A stretch of DNA of 46,560 bases from a bacterium (lineage in GTDB: Bacteria > Auribacterota > JABMQX01), in the NCBI GenBank assembly GCA_030691545.1, contig JAUYEE010000038.1, forward strand, positions 1 through 46,560. The letters are read 5' to 3'. The notes beneath the pieces are model-generated. The model had not been told where the DNA came from. It worked only from the letters and a program-made list of their open reading frames with translations, and did not search any database. Both the position numbers and the translations under genes were made by a program. Positions 31,357 through 39,807 of this stretch are shown one piece after another (positions within the stretch are counted from its first letter, which is position 1; the number at the start of each line of letters is the position of its first letter).

Positions 31357-32127
31357 ATGAGGTCAAGGTGGTATTTATTTGCCAGTGCGGTGTGGTTCGC
31401 CTGGCTGCTCAGCGCAAGCACGTGGACTGCCGAGGAGAGCACATCGCCCAACAAAGACGTGGTTAAGCCTGTACGCAACGGGGTGCAGGTGTTCACTTCC
31501 TCGCGCGTGCTTATCGGCGTGCTTGATAAGGAAGCCGAGGTTCAGGTCCTCCTCAAGACCGAGCAATGGTGCAAGGTCCAATACACGAAAGACGGCAATC
31601 GCTTCGTGGGCTGGGTGTTGAAGGAGGACCTCGCATTTCCCGACAGTTCGTCCTCGAAGAAAGAGGAGGAGAAAGGGCCCAGGCTCCTCTCCCTGCGGGA
31701 AACCAGCGACCAGTTCCGTAATATGGTGCGAGTCGGGGTGACCTACAAGTCAGTCCGCGGTGAAGGATGGGATCCCAATCGGCGGGTCGGGGTGCCGGGG
31801 CCAACCGAGGCCGGCAACGTCGAGATCAAGCTCAATCTTAGCGACGAGGGCACACCAGCAAAGATTTCGGTTCTCAGGCACTTCCGGAGAGACCATGCCA
31901 TTCAGCTTTACGTGGAAAACAAGATCGTCCAGCTCAAGCAGTTCCGTGAAATCGCGCATCCGGATTTCGACCGAATCATCTTGTCGCACATTCGGGCTCT
32001 TGAAGCTTACAACGACAACCGCGTGCCCGACTTTACTCGCTTGATTGATAGCGCGGAGCGATTCTGGGACGTCATGGACGCGCGGATGAATAACGAGGTC
32101 CCGCCGATCATGTATGCGCCGCTGTAA
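31357..32127 (+). CDS. exported SH3-like protein, paralog 2
   Basis: A 256-residue protein. The signal peptide (MRSRWYLFASAVWFAWLLSA) is followed by an SH3-like domain (GVQVFTSSRVLIGVLDKEAE, VQVLLKTEQWCKVQY, FVGWVLKEDLA) and a C-terminal helical domain. The latter ends in HPDFDRIILSHIRALEAYND and AERFWDVMDA, closely matching the preceding gene. This is a tandem duplication that kept both domains and part of the leader. It is preceded by AAAGGGGG. A short hairpin (32142-32161) separates it from convergent uvrA. The C-terminal domain is not one I recognise. Confidence 0.75.
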   Translation: MRSRWYLFASAVWFAWLLSASTWTAEESTSPNKDVVKPVRNGVQVFTSSRVLIGVLDKEAEVQVLLKTEQWCKVQYTKDGNRFVGWVLKEDLAFPDSSSSKKEEEKGPRLLSLRETSDQFRNMVRVGVTYKSVRGEGWDPNRRVGVPGPTEAGNVEIKLNLSDEGTPAKISVLRHFRRDHAIQLYVENKIVQLKQFREIAHPDFDRIILSHIRALEAYNDNRVPDFTRLIDSAERFWDVMDARMNNEVPPIMYAPL

Positions 32128-32141
32128 GGCTCGCTTCGGGG

Positions 32142-32161
32142 TTTCCCGCAGAAAGGGGAAA
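32142..32161. terminator. possible shared hairpin between convergent genes
   Basis: TTTCCC (32142-32147) pairs with GGGAAA (32156-32161), directly after both stop codons. The stem is short and there is no long T run, so termination is only a possibility. Confidence 0.3.
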
Positions 32162-35068
32162 TCACACCGCCTGTGGGGCGGGAAGGGGTCCTTTCTTGGT
32201 GCGTTTCGTCTGAGTTCTTGCGGCGCGTCTCTTGTCTCGCCTCCCCCGCTGAAGCAAATCCCGTAGAAAATGCCCCGTATAGGACCCTGCTACACGTGAG
32301 ACCTCTTCCGGCGTCCCCTGGGCCACAATGGTTCCTCCCTCTTCCCCTCCTTCCGGCCCCAGGTCAATGATGTAGTCGGCTGTCTTGATGACGTCGAGGT
32401 TATGCTCGATCACCACCACGGTGTTGCCCTGCTCGGTGAGGCGGCTCAGCACGCGCAGGAGCTTGCGGGTGTCGTCGAAATGAAGTCCCGTGGTCGGCTC
32501 GTCAAGCAGGTAGAGAGTCCGCCCCGTGTCCTTCCGGGAGAGCTCCGCCGACAACTTGATTCGTTGCGCCTCTCCGCCGGACAGAGTGGTCGCGGGCTGC
32601 CCCAACTTCACGTAACCGAGGCCGACGTCATAAAGAGTCTGTAGCTTCGCCTTGATCCTCGGAATGTTCTGAAAGAAGTCAAGCGCTTCCTCGACGGTCA
32701 TATCGAGCAGTTCGTGGATGTTCTTGCCTTTGTACCGAATGGAAAGGGTGTCTCGGTTGTAGCGTTTCCCGTTGCACACCTCGCACTCGACGTAAACGTC
32801 CGGCAAAAAGTGCATCTCGATCTTCTTGATGCCGTCGCCTTCGCACGCCTCGCATCGCCCCCCGCGGACGTTGAAGCTGAACCGCCCTGGGCGGTATCCC
32901 CTCACCTTCGCGGCGGGAAGGTTGGCGAACAGTTCCCGAATGGGAGTGAACGTGCCGGTGTAGGTCGCGGGATTGGAGCGCGGCGTCCGCCCGATGGGCG
33001 ATTGGTCAATTACAATCGCCTTGTCAATCCACTCGGCGCCGAGGATAGCATCGTGGTCGCCCGGTCTCTCCCGGCTGCGGTATAGAATCCGCCGCAGCCC
33101 CTTGTCCAGAATCTCCGAAACCAGCGTGCTCTTGCCGGAACCGGAAACCCCCGACACGCAGCAGAACACCCCCAGCGGAATCTCCACGTCAATGTTTTTC
33201 AGGTTGTTCTCGCGGGCCCCTTTCACCAAAAGAGACTTTCCGGGGACAACGGGCTTGCGCTTGTCGGGCACCTCGATGAACATCTCCCCACTGAGGTATT
33301 TTCCCGTGAGGGATTTCTCGCAGCCGATGACGTCTTCCACCGTTCCAGCGACCACGACGTATCCGCCGTGCGTTCCGGCCCCAGGACCCAGGTCCACAAT
33401 GTAATCCGCGGAGCGCATGGTGGTTTCATCATGCTCCACGATAATGACCGTGTTTCCGAGGTCCCGGAGGTCCATGAGGGTTTTGAGAAGCCGCCGGTTG
33501 TCTCGCTGGTGCAGCCCGATGCTCGGTTCATCGAGAATGTACAAAACGCCCACCAGCCCGGCGCCGATCTGCGTCGCCAGGCGGATGCGCTGTGCCTCCC
33601 CCCCGGACAGCGTTCGGCTTTCCCGGTCCAGGGTCAAGTATTCCAGTCCAACGTTCTGCATGAATTGCAGGCGCAGAAGGAGTTCCTTGATGATTTCTCG
33701 CGCGATCGCCGCTTCCTTGTTACTCAGCTTCAGGTTGTTCAGGAAATGATGAGCTTCCTTGACCGACATGCGCGCCAGCTCGATGATTGTCCTGCCGCCG
33801 ACGGTCACTGCGGCGCTCTCCGGGCGAAGGCGTCCCCCTTTGCACGAGGGACAGACCAGCAGGCTCATGAACTCCCCGATCCAGGCTTTCATGAATGAGC
33901 TATCGGTCTCTTTGAACCGCCGTTCCAGTTGCGGGATCACCCCCTCAAAGGGCTTTTCGTAGTAGTGGATGTCCCCCGTGTAGTAATGGTGCAGGCGGAT
34001 CTCCTCTTTTCCCGTGCCGTAGAGGATGGCTTTCTGGATTTCGGGGCGAAGGTCTCCAAACGGCATGTCGAGAGAGAAGCCGTACTTCTCAGCCAGCGCA
34101 TTCAACATCATGTCATTGTAGATGTGCAGGGCATGCCCGCCGCGTCGCCACGGCGCAATCGCCCCGTCTCGGAGCGATAGCCGGGGATTCGGAATGACCA
34201 TCTCCGGGTCCACACGCTCGATAGAGCCTAATCCATGACACTCCGGACATGCCCCATACGGGCTGTTGAAAGAGAACATCCGCGGGAGAAACTTGTCGAA
34301 ACTGATCCCGCAGTCCACGCACGCGTTGACCGTGCTATAGAGAGTGTCGCCGTCCTTCGTGGCCGCAATGACGAGTCCCGTTGTCAGCTTAAGAGAGGTC
34401 TCCACGGAATCCGTCAGTCGCGACCGAATATCCGGCTTCACGACGAGCCGGTCCACAACCACCGCAATGTCGTGCTTGACATGCTTCGAAAGCTTGATCT
34501 CCTCGGAGAGCTCTCGGACGGCGCCGTCAATCCGCACGCGCACATACCCCTGTTTCGCTAACGAATCGAGGAGTTGCTGGTACTCCCCCTTCCTTCCCCG
34601 GACGACCGGCGCCAGAACTTCCACTCTGGAGCCTTCGGGAAGCTCTATGATGCGGTCCACAATCTCCTGGACGGTCTGACTCGAGATTTCCCTCCCGCAT
34701 TTGTAGCAATGAGGGATGCCGATACTGGCGTAGAAAAGACGAAGATAGTCGTAAATCTCCGTCGTTGTGGCGACGGTTGAGCGGGGATTGGAGCCGGCTG
34801 TCCGCTGCTCGATGGAAATCGCCGGCGACAGCCCCTCGATGTGCTCCACGTCCGGCTTCTGAAGCTGCTCTAAGAACTGCCTGGCGTAAGCGGAAAGGCT
34901 TTCCACGTACTTTCTTTGGCCCTCGGCGTAAATCGTGTCAAACGCCAGGGAGGACTTGCCAGAGCCGCTCAGGCCCGTGATGACCACCAGCTTGTTCCTG
35001 GGGATTTCCAGGTCTATGTTCTTCAGGTTGTGCTCGCGCGCACCTCTGATAACAATCTTGTCTTTCAT
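32162..35068 (-). CDS. uvrA: excinuclease ABC subunit A
   Basis: A 968-residue DNA damage sensor of nucleotide excision repair that works with UvrB and UvrC. It holds two ABC ATPase halves: Walker [10 protein letters not shown] (about 33-41) and GVSGSGKST (near 645), and signatures [16 protein letters not shown] and [15 protein letters not shown]. Zinc-binding CxxC pairs are present ([23 protein letters not shown] with CEVCNGKRY). The length is typical. The C-terminus has a basic tail ([11 protein letters not shown]). The ATG at 35068 follows GGAAG; the longer frame to 35134 is rejected. It has its own promoter, divergent from the Minf_1886 gene. No SOS box was recognised. Confidence 0.97.
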   Translation of the reverse strand: MKDKIVIRGAREHNLKNIDLEIPRNKLVVITGLSGSGKSSLAFDTIYAEGQRKYVESLSAYARQFLEQLQKPDVEHIEGLSPAISIEQRTAGSNPRSTVATTTEIYDYLRLFYASIGIPHCYKCGREISSQTVQEIVDRIIELPEGSRVEVLAPVVRGRKGEYQQLLDSLAKQGYVRVRIDGAVRELSEEIKLSKHVKHDIAVVVDRLVVKPDIRSRLTDSVETSLKLTTGLVIAATKDGDTLYSTVNACVDCGISFDKFLPRMFSFNSPYGACPECHGLGSIERVDPEMVIPNPRLSLRDGAIAPWRRGGHALHIYNDMMLNALAEKYGFSLDMPFGDLRPEIQKAILYGTGKEEIRLHHYYTGDIHYYEKPFEGVIPQLERRFKETDSSFMKAWIGEFMSLLVCPSCKGGRLRPESAAVTVGGRTIIELARMSVKEAHHFLNNLKLSNKEAAIAREIIKELLLRLQFMQNVGLEYLTLDRESRTLSGGEAQRIRLATQIGAGLVGVLYILDEPSIGLHQRDNRRLLKTLMDLRDLGNTVIIVEHDETTMRSADYIVDLGPGAGTHGGYVVVAGTVEDVIGCEKSLTGKYLSGEMFIEVPDKRKPVVPGKSLLVKGARENNLKNIDVEIPLGVFCCVSGVSGSGKSTLVSEILDKGLRRILYRSRERPGDHDAILGAEWIDKAIVIDQSPIGRTPRSNPATYTGTFTPIRELFANLPAAKVRGYRPGRFSFNVRGGRCEACEGDGIKKIEMHFLPDVYVECEVCNGKRYNRDTLSIRYKGKNIHELLDMTVEEALDFFQNIPRIKAKLQTLYDVGLGYVKLGQPATTLSGGEAQRIKLSAELSRKDTGRTLYLLDEPTTGLHFDDTRKLLRVLSRLTEQGNTVVVIEHNLDVIKTADYIIDLGPEGGEEGGTIVAQGTPEEVSRVAGSYTGHFLRDLLQRGRRDKRRAARTQTKRTKKGPLPAPQAV

Positions 35069-35195
35069 GCTTCTTCCGGTCTGTTCGACGCCGCCTTGTG
35101 GGAGGCACCCATAAGGGACGGCGCTAACAGACAAGCCGCCGTGATCAAGTTGTCGCGTATTTGCCCCGCCTCCCGTGCCGGGAGGCCAACCTTCT
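35069..35195. other. leader of uvrA, nothing else seen
   Basis: This is the uvrA side of the 337-nt divergent gap. It would be transcribed as a ~120-nt leader. I recognise no LexA-type palindrome or structured RNA. Confidence 0.35.
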
Positions 35196-35225
35196 ATGAT
35201 AGAAACCCCTGACCCGGCTCGTCAA
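35196..35225 (-). promoter_or_regulatory. putative promoter of uvrA
   Basis: Minus strand: TTGACG (35225-35220), 18-nt spacing and TATCAT (35201-35196). Confidence 0.55.
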
Positions 35226-35300
35226 TTCCAATTCGCTTGGAGCAAGCATCCCGTAAGTCCCGCCCGAGACGGCAGGGTCGGACATCCGCCTTGAATTCTA

Positions 35301-35330
35301 TTGACCGAGACGGGGCGGCGGAGTTATGCT
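35301..35330 (+). promoter_or_regulatory. putative promoter of the Minf_1886-DUF1844 group
   Basis: TTGACC (35301-35306), 18-nt spacing and TATGCT (35325-35330). It excludes a start before about 35340 and supports ATG 35406. Confidence 0.5.
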
Positions 35331-35405
35331 TATAGAAAGAGGATGGGAGGATACAGGGCTTGCGATGGTGTCTTGCAGAGGGTGAGCGTGAAAAAAGGAA
35401 GGAAC

Positions 35406-35804
35406 ATGTTTCGAGAGCCTTCTGAGGTTTGGAGTACAACGATGTTCGTTGACTTTGACGACGGAGTAAAGGCGATTCTCCAGAGGGACAAGCGGTTTGC
35501 CCGCGATGCGTACGAGTTCGTTCGGGAAGCCCTGGACTACACGCGGGTGTGGATGGACCGAAAAGGTCACTTGACTGGGCAGGAGCTCCTGGAGGGCATC
35601 CGGCGGTATGCGCTCGACCAGTTTGGACCGATGGCGAAGACGGTGTTGAACATGTGGGGGGTCAAAAGCTGCGAGGACTTCGGGGCAATCGTCTTCAACC
35701 TCGTTGAGCAGAAGGTCTTCTCCAAGACCGCGGAAGACTCGATGGAGAATTTCCGCGGTGGGTATGATTTTGAGGAGGCATTTGATAAACCATACAAGAA
35801 CTGA
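35406..35804 (+). CDS. Minf_1886-family protein
   Basis: A 132-residue protein matching the conserved family named after Methylacidiphilum locus Minf_1886. Its motifs are RFARDAYEFVREALDYTRVW, GHLTGQELLEGIRRYALDQFG and VLNMWGVKSCEDFGAIVFNLVE. The family has no assigned function; it is small, soluble and common in PVC and related phyla. The start follows AAAGGAAGGAAC. A DUF1844 gene follows after 54 nt, probably in the same transcript. Confidence 0.85.
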   Translation: MFREPSEVWSTTMFVDFDDGVKAILQRDKRFARDAYEFVREALDYTRVWMDRKGHLTGQELLEGIRRYALDQFGPMAKTVLNMWGVKSCEDFGAIVFNLVEQKVFSKTAEDSMENFRGGYDFEEAFDKPYKN

Positions 35805-35858
35805 CCTGTCGCATGGTCGTGAGCGTGGCTTGATAACAGCGCGTATGTGGGAGGAGCG

Positions 35859-36383
35859 ATGGCGGAACAGGCGGACGAAGCACAGTACCACGAGGCACGG
35901 TTTCTCGCGCTAATCTCGGGCCTGGCGGGCAACGCCATGCAACATCTGGGCAAGGTCATGAATACCTTGACCGGACAAATCGAGAGAAACCTGGAACTCG
36001 CCCGGGAGACGATTGACCTTCTTCGGATGCTTCGGGAGAAAACGAAGGGCAACCTCTCGGACCGTGAGAAGAGGTCGTTGGACGCGCTGCTCAGCAGTCT
36101 CCAACTGAATTATGTGGACGAGGCGAGGGCAGACGCTCAGAAAGCGAAAGAGGAACCCAAGGAAAGACCGCCCGAGGCGAGGAAGGAAGAAAAGGCCGGT
36201 GAGGAAGCGGTGTCCTCCGGGGGAGAGCGGAAGGAAGAAGCAGCCGCCGAGGAAGAGGTGGTAGAGGCTCGCGTTTCGGAAGACAAACCGAAGGCGGAGC
36301 AATCTGCAACCGGGGAAGCAGAGCCAGACGAAGAAAGCTCGGCGAAGAAAAAACGGACCAAACGGGGGCGCGACGCGAAGTAG
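35859..36383 (+). CDS. DUF1844 domain protein
   Basis: A 174-residue protein. The N-terminal ~85 residues are DUF1844 (RFLALISGLAGNAMQHLGKV, ARETIDLLRMLREKTKGNLS, SLDALLSSLQLNYVD), whose function is unknown. The second half is a low-complexity acidic tail rich in E, K and A, ending in KKKRTKRGRDAK, so it is probably disordered. The ATG at 35859 follows GGGAGGAGCG. It is co-directional with the Minf_1886 gene before it and the protease after it. Confidence 0.88.
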   Translation: MAEQADEAQYHEARFLALISGLAGNAMQHLGKVMNTLTGQIERNLELARETIDLLRMLREKTKGNLSDREKRSLDALLSSLQLNYVDEARADAQKAKEEPKERPPEARKEEKAGEEAVSSGGERKEEAAAEEEVVEARVSEDKPKAEQSATGEAEPDEESSAKKKRTKRGRDAK

Positions 36384-36493
36384 TTTTTGGTGATGGACAT
36401 TTCTCTGTAGCATTCTCACCGGAACAAACACAGTGTCAAAAGGCGACGTGACAGAAACGGAGTTGTTTCCTGCGCCAACGCGGTCCACATAGC

Positions 36494-37993
36494 ATGAGGA
36501 GAACCCGGCCGAGTTTTTGCCAAGAGAGAAGGGCGCTTCTTCCGGCGCTCCTTGGCGCAGTCTTGTTCGCGTTGGCGCCAGGTTGTGTCGAATGCGCCAC
36601 AGCCGAGGAGCTCGCCAGCGACGGGAAGTACGTTGACGCGATCCGGCTGCTTGACCAGACCTGGCGACAGAACGGCAGACTCTCCCCTCAGGAATTGAGT
36701 CTTTACGTGGACGTGTATTATCGGTACGGGGAACAGCTTCTTGAGAAAGGGGACGCGAACAACGCGAAGGCGTGCTTTCTGAAAGTGGCGGGGCTGGACC
36801 GAAGGCACGCGGACGCTCATTATCGCCTTGGAATCATCGAGAAGCAGGCGAGGAATTTCCAGTCGGCGCTTTCCCACCTTCGTGCGGTGATAGCTCTGGG
36901 TAGTTTGCACAGCCCCGAGGCGAACACAGCGATCATCGAGATCGGGAAAGAAAGCCTCGAGGCGGCGGAGAAGGCGATGAATGAGGGACAGGTGGCGGCG
37001 GCTCGCGCGTACCTGGATTTCGTCGCCACGAATTACGTGGGAGAGGAACGGAACAAAGCTCTTGAGCTGGCGACGTACAGGTTGAACCCGCTCTCCCACG
37101 CATCTGCGGAATACAATCGGGCGGCTGGGCTGCTTTCCGCGCGAGACAAAACCGAAGCAGTGAAGATCCTGCGGGGGATCGCCGGGAGCTATCCGGAGAC
37201 GTTTTTCGCCCGCAAAGCCAACCAGGTTCTGGAAGAGCTTGGCGAGAAGGTCATTGTCGTCCGCACGGCGACGGGGCTGCAACTTCCTCCGGCCTGGAGA
37301 AGGAAAGAGACGCGACACTTCGAGGTCTATTACGAGAAGGAGATTTTCTTCAATCGAATTGCGCCGGCAGCGGAAAGAGTTCTTCCGCAAATCTTTGCTC
37401 TTTTCGGCTACCCTCAGCCCTCATGGGACAAGAAGTGCAAAATCTATCTGTTCAGCAACCTTTCGGATTGGAAGGAGTTTCTGGCGACGAACAAGGGGAA
37501 AGTCCTCGAGTGGTACGAGGCGTTCACCATCGAGAACGCGATGGAGATTTATCTGTACGAGACGAAGGACACCTCGAACATGGTCGGGAACATCCTTCCC
37601 CACGAATTGACTCACGTTGTCCTTCACACGGTTGTCGGTGACCTGAGCCACACTCCGCTGTGGTTTCAGGAGGGGTTGGCTCAGTTGCACGACGAGAGGA
37701 GAAGGGAAGACTCTCCCAGGATGATCCGGACCATTCAGCGGACAAACGCGTACATTCCTTTGAACGACCTGGTCTCGCTCAGGGGCTACCCCGCCGATGC
37801 GGAGAAGGTGTCAAGCTTCTACCTGGAGTCCCTGGTTCTCATGGACCTTCTTCTCGACCGGTTTGGGGGGCCCAAAATCCGCGAGATGGCAGAGGCGTTC
37901 AGACAGCCGGTTGCGTTCGACCTTGTTTTGCAGAAGGTCCTCGGCATAACGCTCGCGGACCTCGAAAAATTGTGGAAAAGACAAGTAGAGTAG
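36494..37993 (+). CDS. exported TPR-gluzincin (peptidase MA-like) metalloprotease
   Basis: A 499-residue protein. The signal region (LLPALLGAVLFALAPGC) is followed by TPR-like repeats (about 40-250). The C-terminal peptidase MA-like domain has zinc motif HELTH (370-374) and a third ligand Glu393 in WFQEGLAQL, the gluzincin pattern HExxH-X18-E. It probably cleaves proteins in the periplasm; TPRs may choose the substrate. LAPGC could be a poor lipobox, so lipidation is possible. No clear ribosome site is seen before ATG 36494. Otherwise it is in line with the two preceding genes (110-nt gap). Confidence 0.85.
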   Translation: MRRTRPSFCQERRALLPALLGAVLFALAPGCVECATAEELASDGKYVDAIRLLDQTWRQNGRLSPQELSLYVDVYYRYGEQLLEKGDANNAKACFLKVAGLDRRHADAHYRLGIIEKQARNFQSALSHLRAVIALGSLHSPEANTAIIEIGKESLEAAEKAMNEGQVAAARAYLDFVATNYVGEERNKALELATYRLNPLSHASAEYNRAAGLLSARDKTEAVKILRGIAGSYPETFFARKANQVLEELGEKVIVVRTATGLQLPPAWRRKETRHFEVYYEKEIFFNRIAPAAERVLPQIFALFGYPQPSWDKKCKIYLFSNLSDWKEFLATNKGKVLEWYEAFTIENAMEIYLYETKDTSNMVGNILPHELTHVVLHTVVGDLSHTPLWFQEGLAQLHDERRREDSPRMIRTIQRTNAYIPLNDLVSLRGYPADAEKVSSFYLESLVLMDLLLDRFGGPKIREMAEAFRQPVAFDLVLQKVLGITLADLEKLWKRQVE

Positions 37994-38026
37994 GGTAAAC
38001 CGTTCCGCGGATACTCCGCTTTGAAA

Positions 38027-38048
38027 GTAGCGCAGGCGTCTCGCCTGC
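38027..38048 (+). repeat. REP-like palindrome (loop GTCTC)
   Basis: The same 22-nt sequence as 4470-4491, in the gap between the protease and zinc-ribbon genes. Confidence 0.8.
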
Positions 38049-38085
38049 AAATTCACGAATTCTGATCGGCAAGGAATAAGCATTC

Positions 38086-38685
38086 ATGCAGTGGGAAATT
38101 CAGGCGAGATCACGATGTTGCACAAAGTGCGAGAAGGAATTTCTCGACGGCGACACGTATCGCTGCGTCCTGGCCTACCGGGGGGATGAGCCTCTCCGGC
38201 ACGACTTCTGCGAAGGATGTTGGGATGGCAAGGAGGAGTTCCCGCTCGCGCAGGGCGAAGAGCTAATCTCGTGGTGGCGAAGCACCGTCAGGATTCCACC
38301 GGCGAAGCCAAAAGAGGAAGTGATTAAACGGAGCGTCGCCGAGGAGCTTCTGCGGAAATACCTCCATTCGCCCGACCCGAAGCATGCCAACTTCTGCTAC
38401 ATCCTGGCTCTCATGCTCGAACGGCGTCGTGTGCTCTCCCAGAAACACACCATCCAGGAAGACCCCTCCGGCAAAACGCTGCTCGTTTATGAGCACGGCA
38501 AGAGCGGCGAGACGTTCATCGTCATTGACCCCCACCTCGACCTCTCGCGCATTGGCAAGGTCCAGGCGGAGGTGAAAGAGATTCTCGACGCTGAGCAGAA
38601 GGCGCAGGAAGCCTCCGCGGCTGAGGACGAGACCGACCAGTCCGAGGGAGAAGAGAACTCGCTTAAAGAGGAAACAGAGCAATGA
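38086..38685 (+). CDS. zinc-ribbon protein of unknown function
   Basis: A 199-residue protein. Cys12/Cys15 (CTKC) and Cys42/Cys45 (CEGC) form a probable zinc ribbon. A central helical part (KRSVAEELLRKYLHSPDPKH, YILALMLERRRVLSQKH) is followed by a beta segment (LLVYEHGKSGETFIVIDPHLDL) and an acidic tail. I do not recognise a named family. It is probably cytoplasmic. An AAGGAAT site lies before the ATG. The stop overlaps the flavodoxin start (ATGA), so the two are made together; an electron-transfer or metal-handling role would be a guess. Confidence 0.75.
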   Translation: MQWEIQARSRCCTKCEKEFLDGDTYRCVLAYRGDEPLRHDFCEGCWDGKEEFPLAQGEELISWWRSTVRIPPAKPKEEVIKRSVAEELLRKYLHSPDPKHANFCYILALMLERRRVLSQKHTIQEDPSGKTLLVYEHGKSGETFIVIDPHLDLSRIGKVQAEVKEILDAEQKAQEASAAEDETDQSEGEENSLKEETEQ

Positions 38686-39128
38686 GAAAGATTCTAATTG
38701 TCTATCATTCCATGGGCGGAAACACAAGAGCCGCCGCTGAACTTGTCGCGCAAGGAGCACAGGCAGTTGAAGGAACGCGCGTACAGGTAAAAGAAGGTCT
38801 GAAAGCGGGGGTCAAGGACCTATTGAGTTGCGATGGCATCGCCGTCGGCACACCGGACTATTTCAGCTACATGGCAGGCGGCTTGAAGGATTTTTTCGAC
38901 AGGACGTGCTACCCGACCGAGGGACATGTCACCGGCAAGCCCTGTGCGATTTTCGTGACGCACGGTGGCGGAGGCAAGGCTGTCCAGAGCGTGAAGAAGC
39001 TCTGTCGGAGATTCAAATTCAAGCTCGTTGCCCCGCCCGTCCTCATCGAGAACATGCCGAAGACCAAAGCCGCGCAGAAGAAGCTCATGGGCCTCGGAAG
39101 GGCCCTTGCAAAAGCGTGCACTGCATAA
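38682..39128 (+). CDS. flavodoxin-family protein
   Basis: A 148-residue protein with the FMN phosphate loop HSMGGNTR (about 9-16), GTPDYFSYMAGGLKDFFDRT and VTHGGGGKA loops of flavodoxins. It is a small electron carrier or quinone/disulfide reductase that binds FMN in the cytoplasm. It is translationally coupled to the zinc-ribbon gene. The partner is unknown. Confidence 0.88.
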   Translation: MRKILIVYHSMGGNTRAAAELVAQGAQAVEGTRVQVKEGLKAGVKDLLSCDGIAVGTPDYFSYMAGGLKDFFDRTCYPTEGHVTGKPCAIFVTHGGGGKAVQSVKKLCRRFKFKLVAPPVLIENMPKTKAAQKKLMGLGRALAKACTA

Positions 39129-39186
39129 TCGCCTGCGTGATATCGCAGACCTGATAGCGCGCTCCGCCGCGAATGAAAAAACGTCC

Positions 39187-39243
39187 GACAGGATCACAGG
39201 GTCGGCAGGATAAGATGAATCCTGTATATCCTGTTATCCTGTC
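39187..39243. repeat. GGATCCTG-type periodic hairpin repeat
   Basis: The arm 39187-39211 (three CAGGRT units) pairs with 39219-39243 (three ATCCTG units), with about five mismatches in 25, around a short AAGATGA loop. It is built from direct repeats of about 8-9 nt, like the other periodic families here. Confidence 0.65.
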
Positions 39244-39293
39244 AGAGAATCACCGGCCGATTCCCCAAAAGGAGCACTGAGGAGATACGAAAG

Positions 39294-39719
39294 ATGGAAA
39301 AGCGTGTTGTTCGCCCCGAAGGAGGTCCGCCGGCAAAGGGGCCGTATTCGCCCGCCGTGATCGCCGGGGATTTCCTGTTTCTTTCCGGCCAAATTCCGAT
39401 TGACTGCGAGGGCAAGGTCAATCAAGGCGACATCGCAGAGCAGGCTCACCTGGTCTTTCAGAACATCAAGTTTCTCCTCGAAAAAGCCGGAAGCTCCCTG
39501 ACCAAGGTCATCAAGACCACGGTTTATCTCGCGGACATGGGCGACTTCGGGAAGGTCAACGAAATCTACGCGAGCTACTTCGGCCCCGACTTCCCCGCCC
39601 GAACCTGCATCCAGGTGTCAAAACTCCCCCTCGACGTCAAAATCGAAGTCGAGGTCATTGCACATAGTAGGGCCCAGAATGGCACGACAGCGCATGGACG
39701 CCGCACAAGGCAAGGATAA
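39294..39719 (+). CDS. ridA: RidA-family enamine/imine deaminase
   Basis: A 141-residue protein of the YjgF/YER057c/UK114 family. RidA hydrolyses reactive 2-aminoacrylate and related enamines formed by PLP enzymes. The active-site Arg103 (PARTCIQVSKLP), Glu120 (KIEVEVIA) and the GPYSPA loop (16-21) are present. It is about 13 residues longer than E. coli RidA, with a basic C-terminal tail (HSRAQNGTTAHGRRTRQG). The start follows AGGAG. It is convergent with the next gene. Confidence 0.92.
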   Translation: MEKRVVRPEGGPPAKGPYSPAVIAGDFLFLSGQIPIDCEGKVNQGDIAEQAHLVFQNIKFLLEKAGSSLTKVIKTTVYLADMGDFGKVNEIYASYFGPDFPARTCIQVSKLPLDVKIEVEVIAHSRAQNGTTAHGRRTRQG

Positions 39720-39807
39720 GCTCGCACCCAATTGAGCTTAAGCAATAGAGCCCTTCGTTGAACCACGAGCGCCTGCGAAGTACCAAGGACGGTCTCCGAA
39801 GCTAGAG

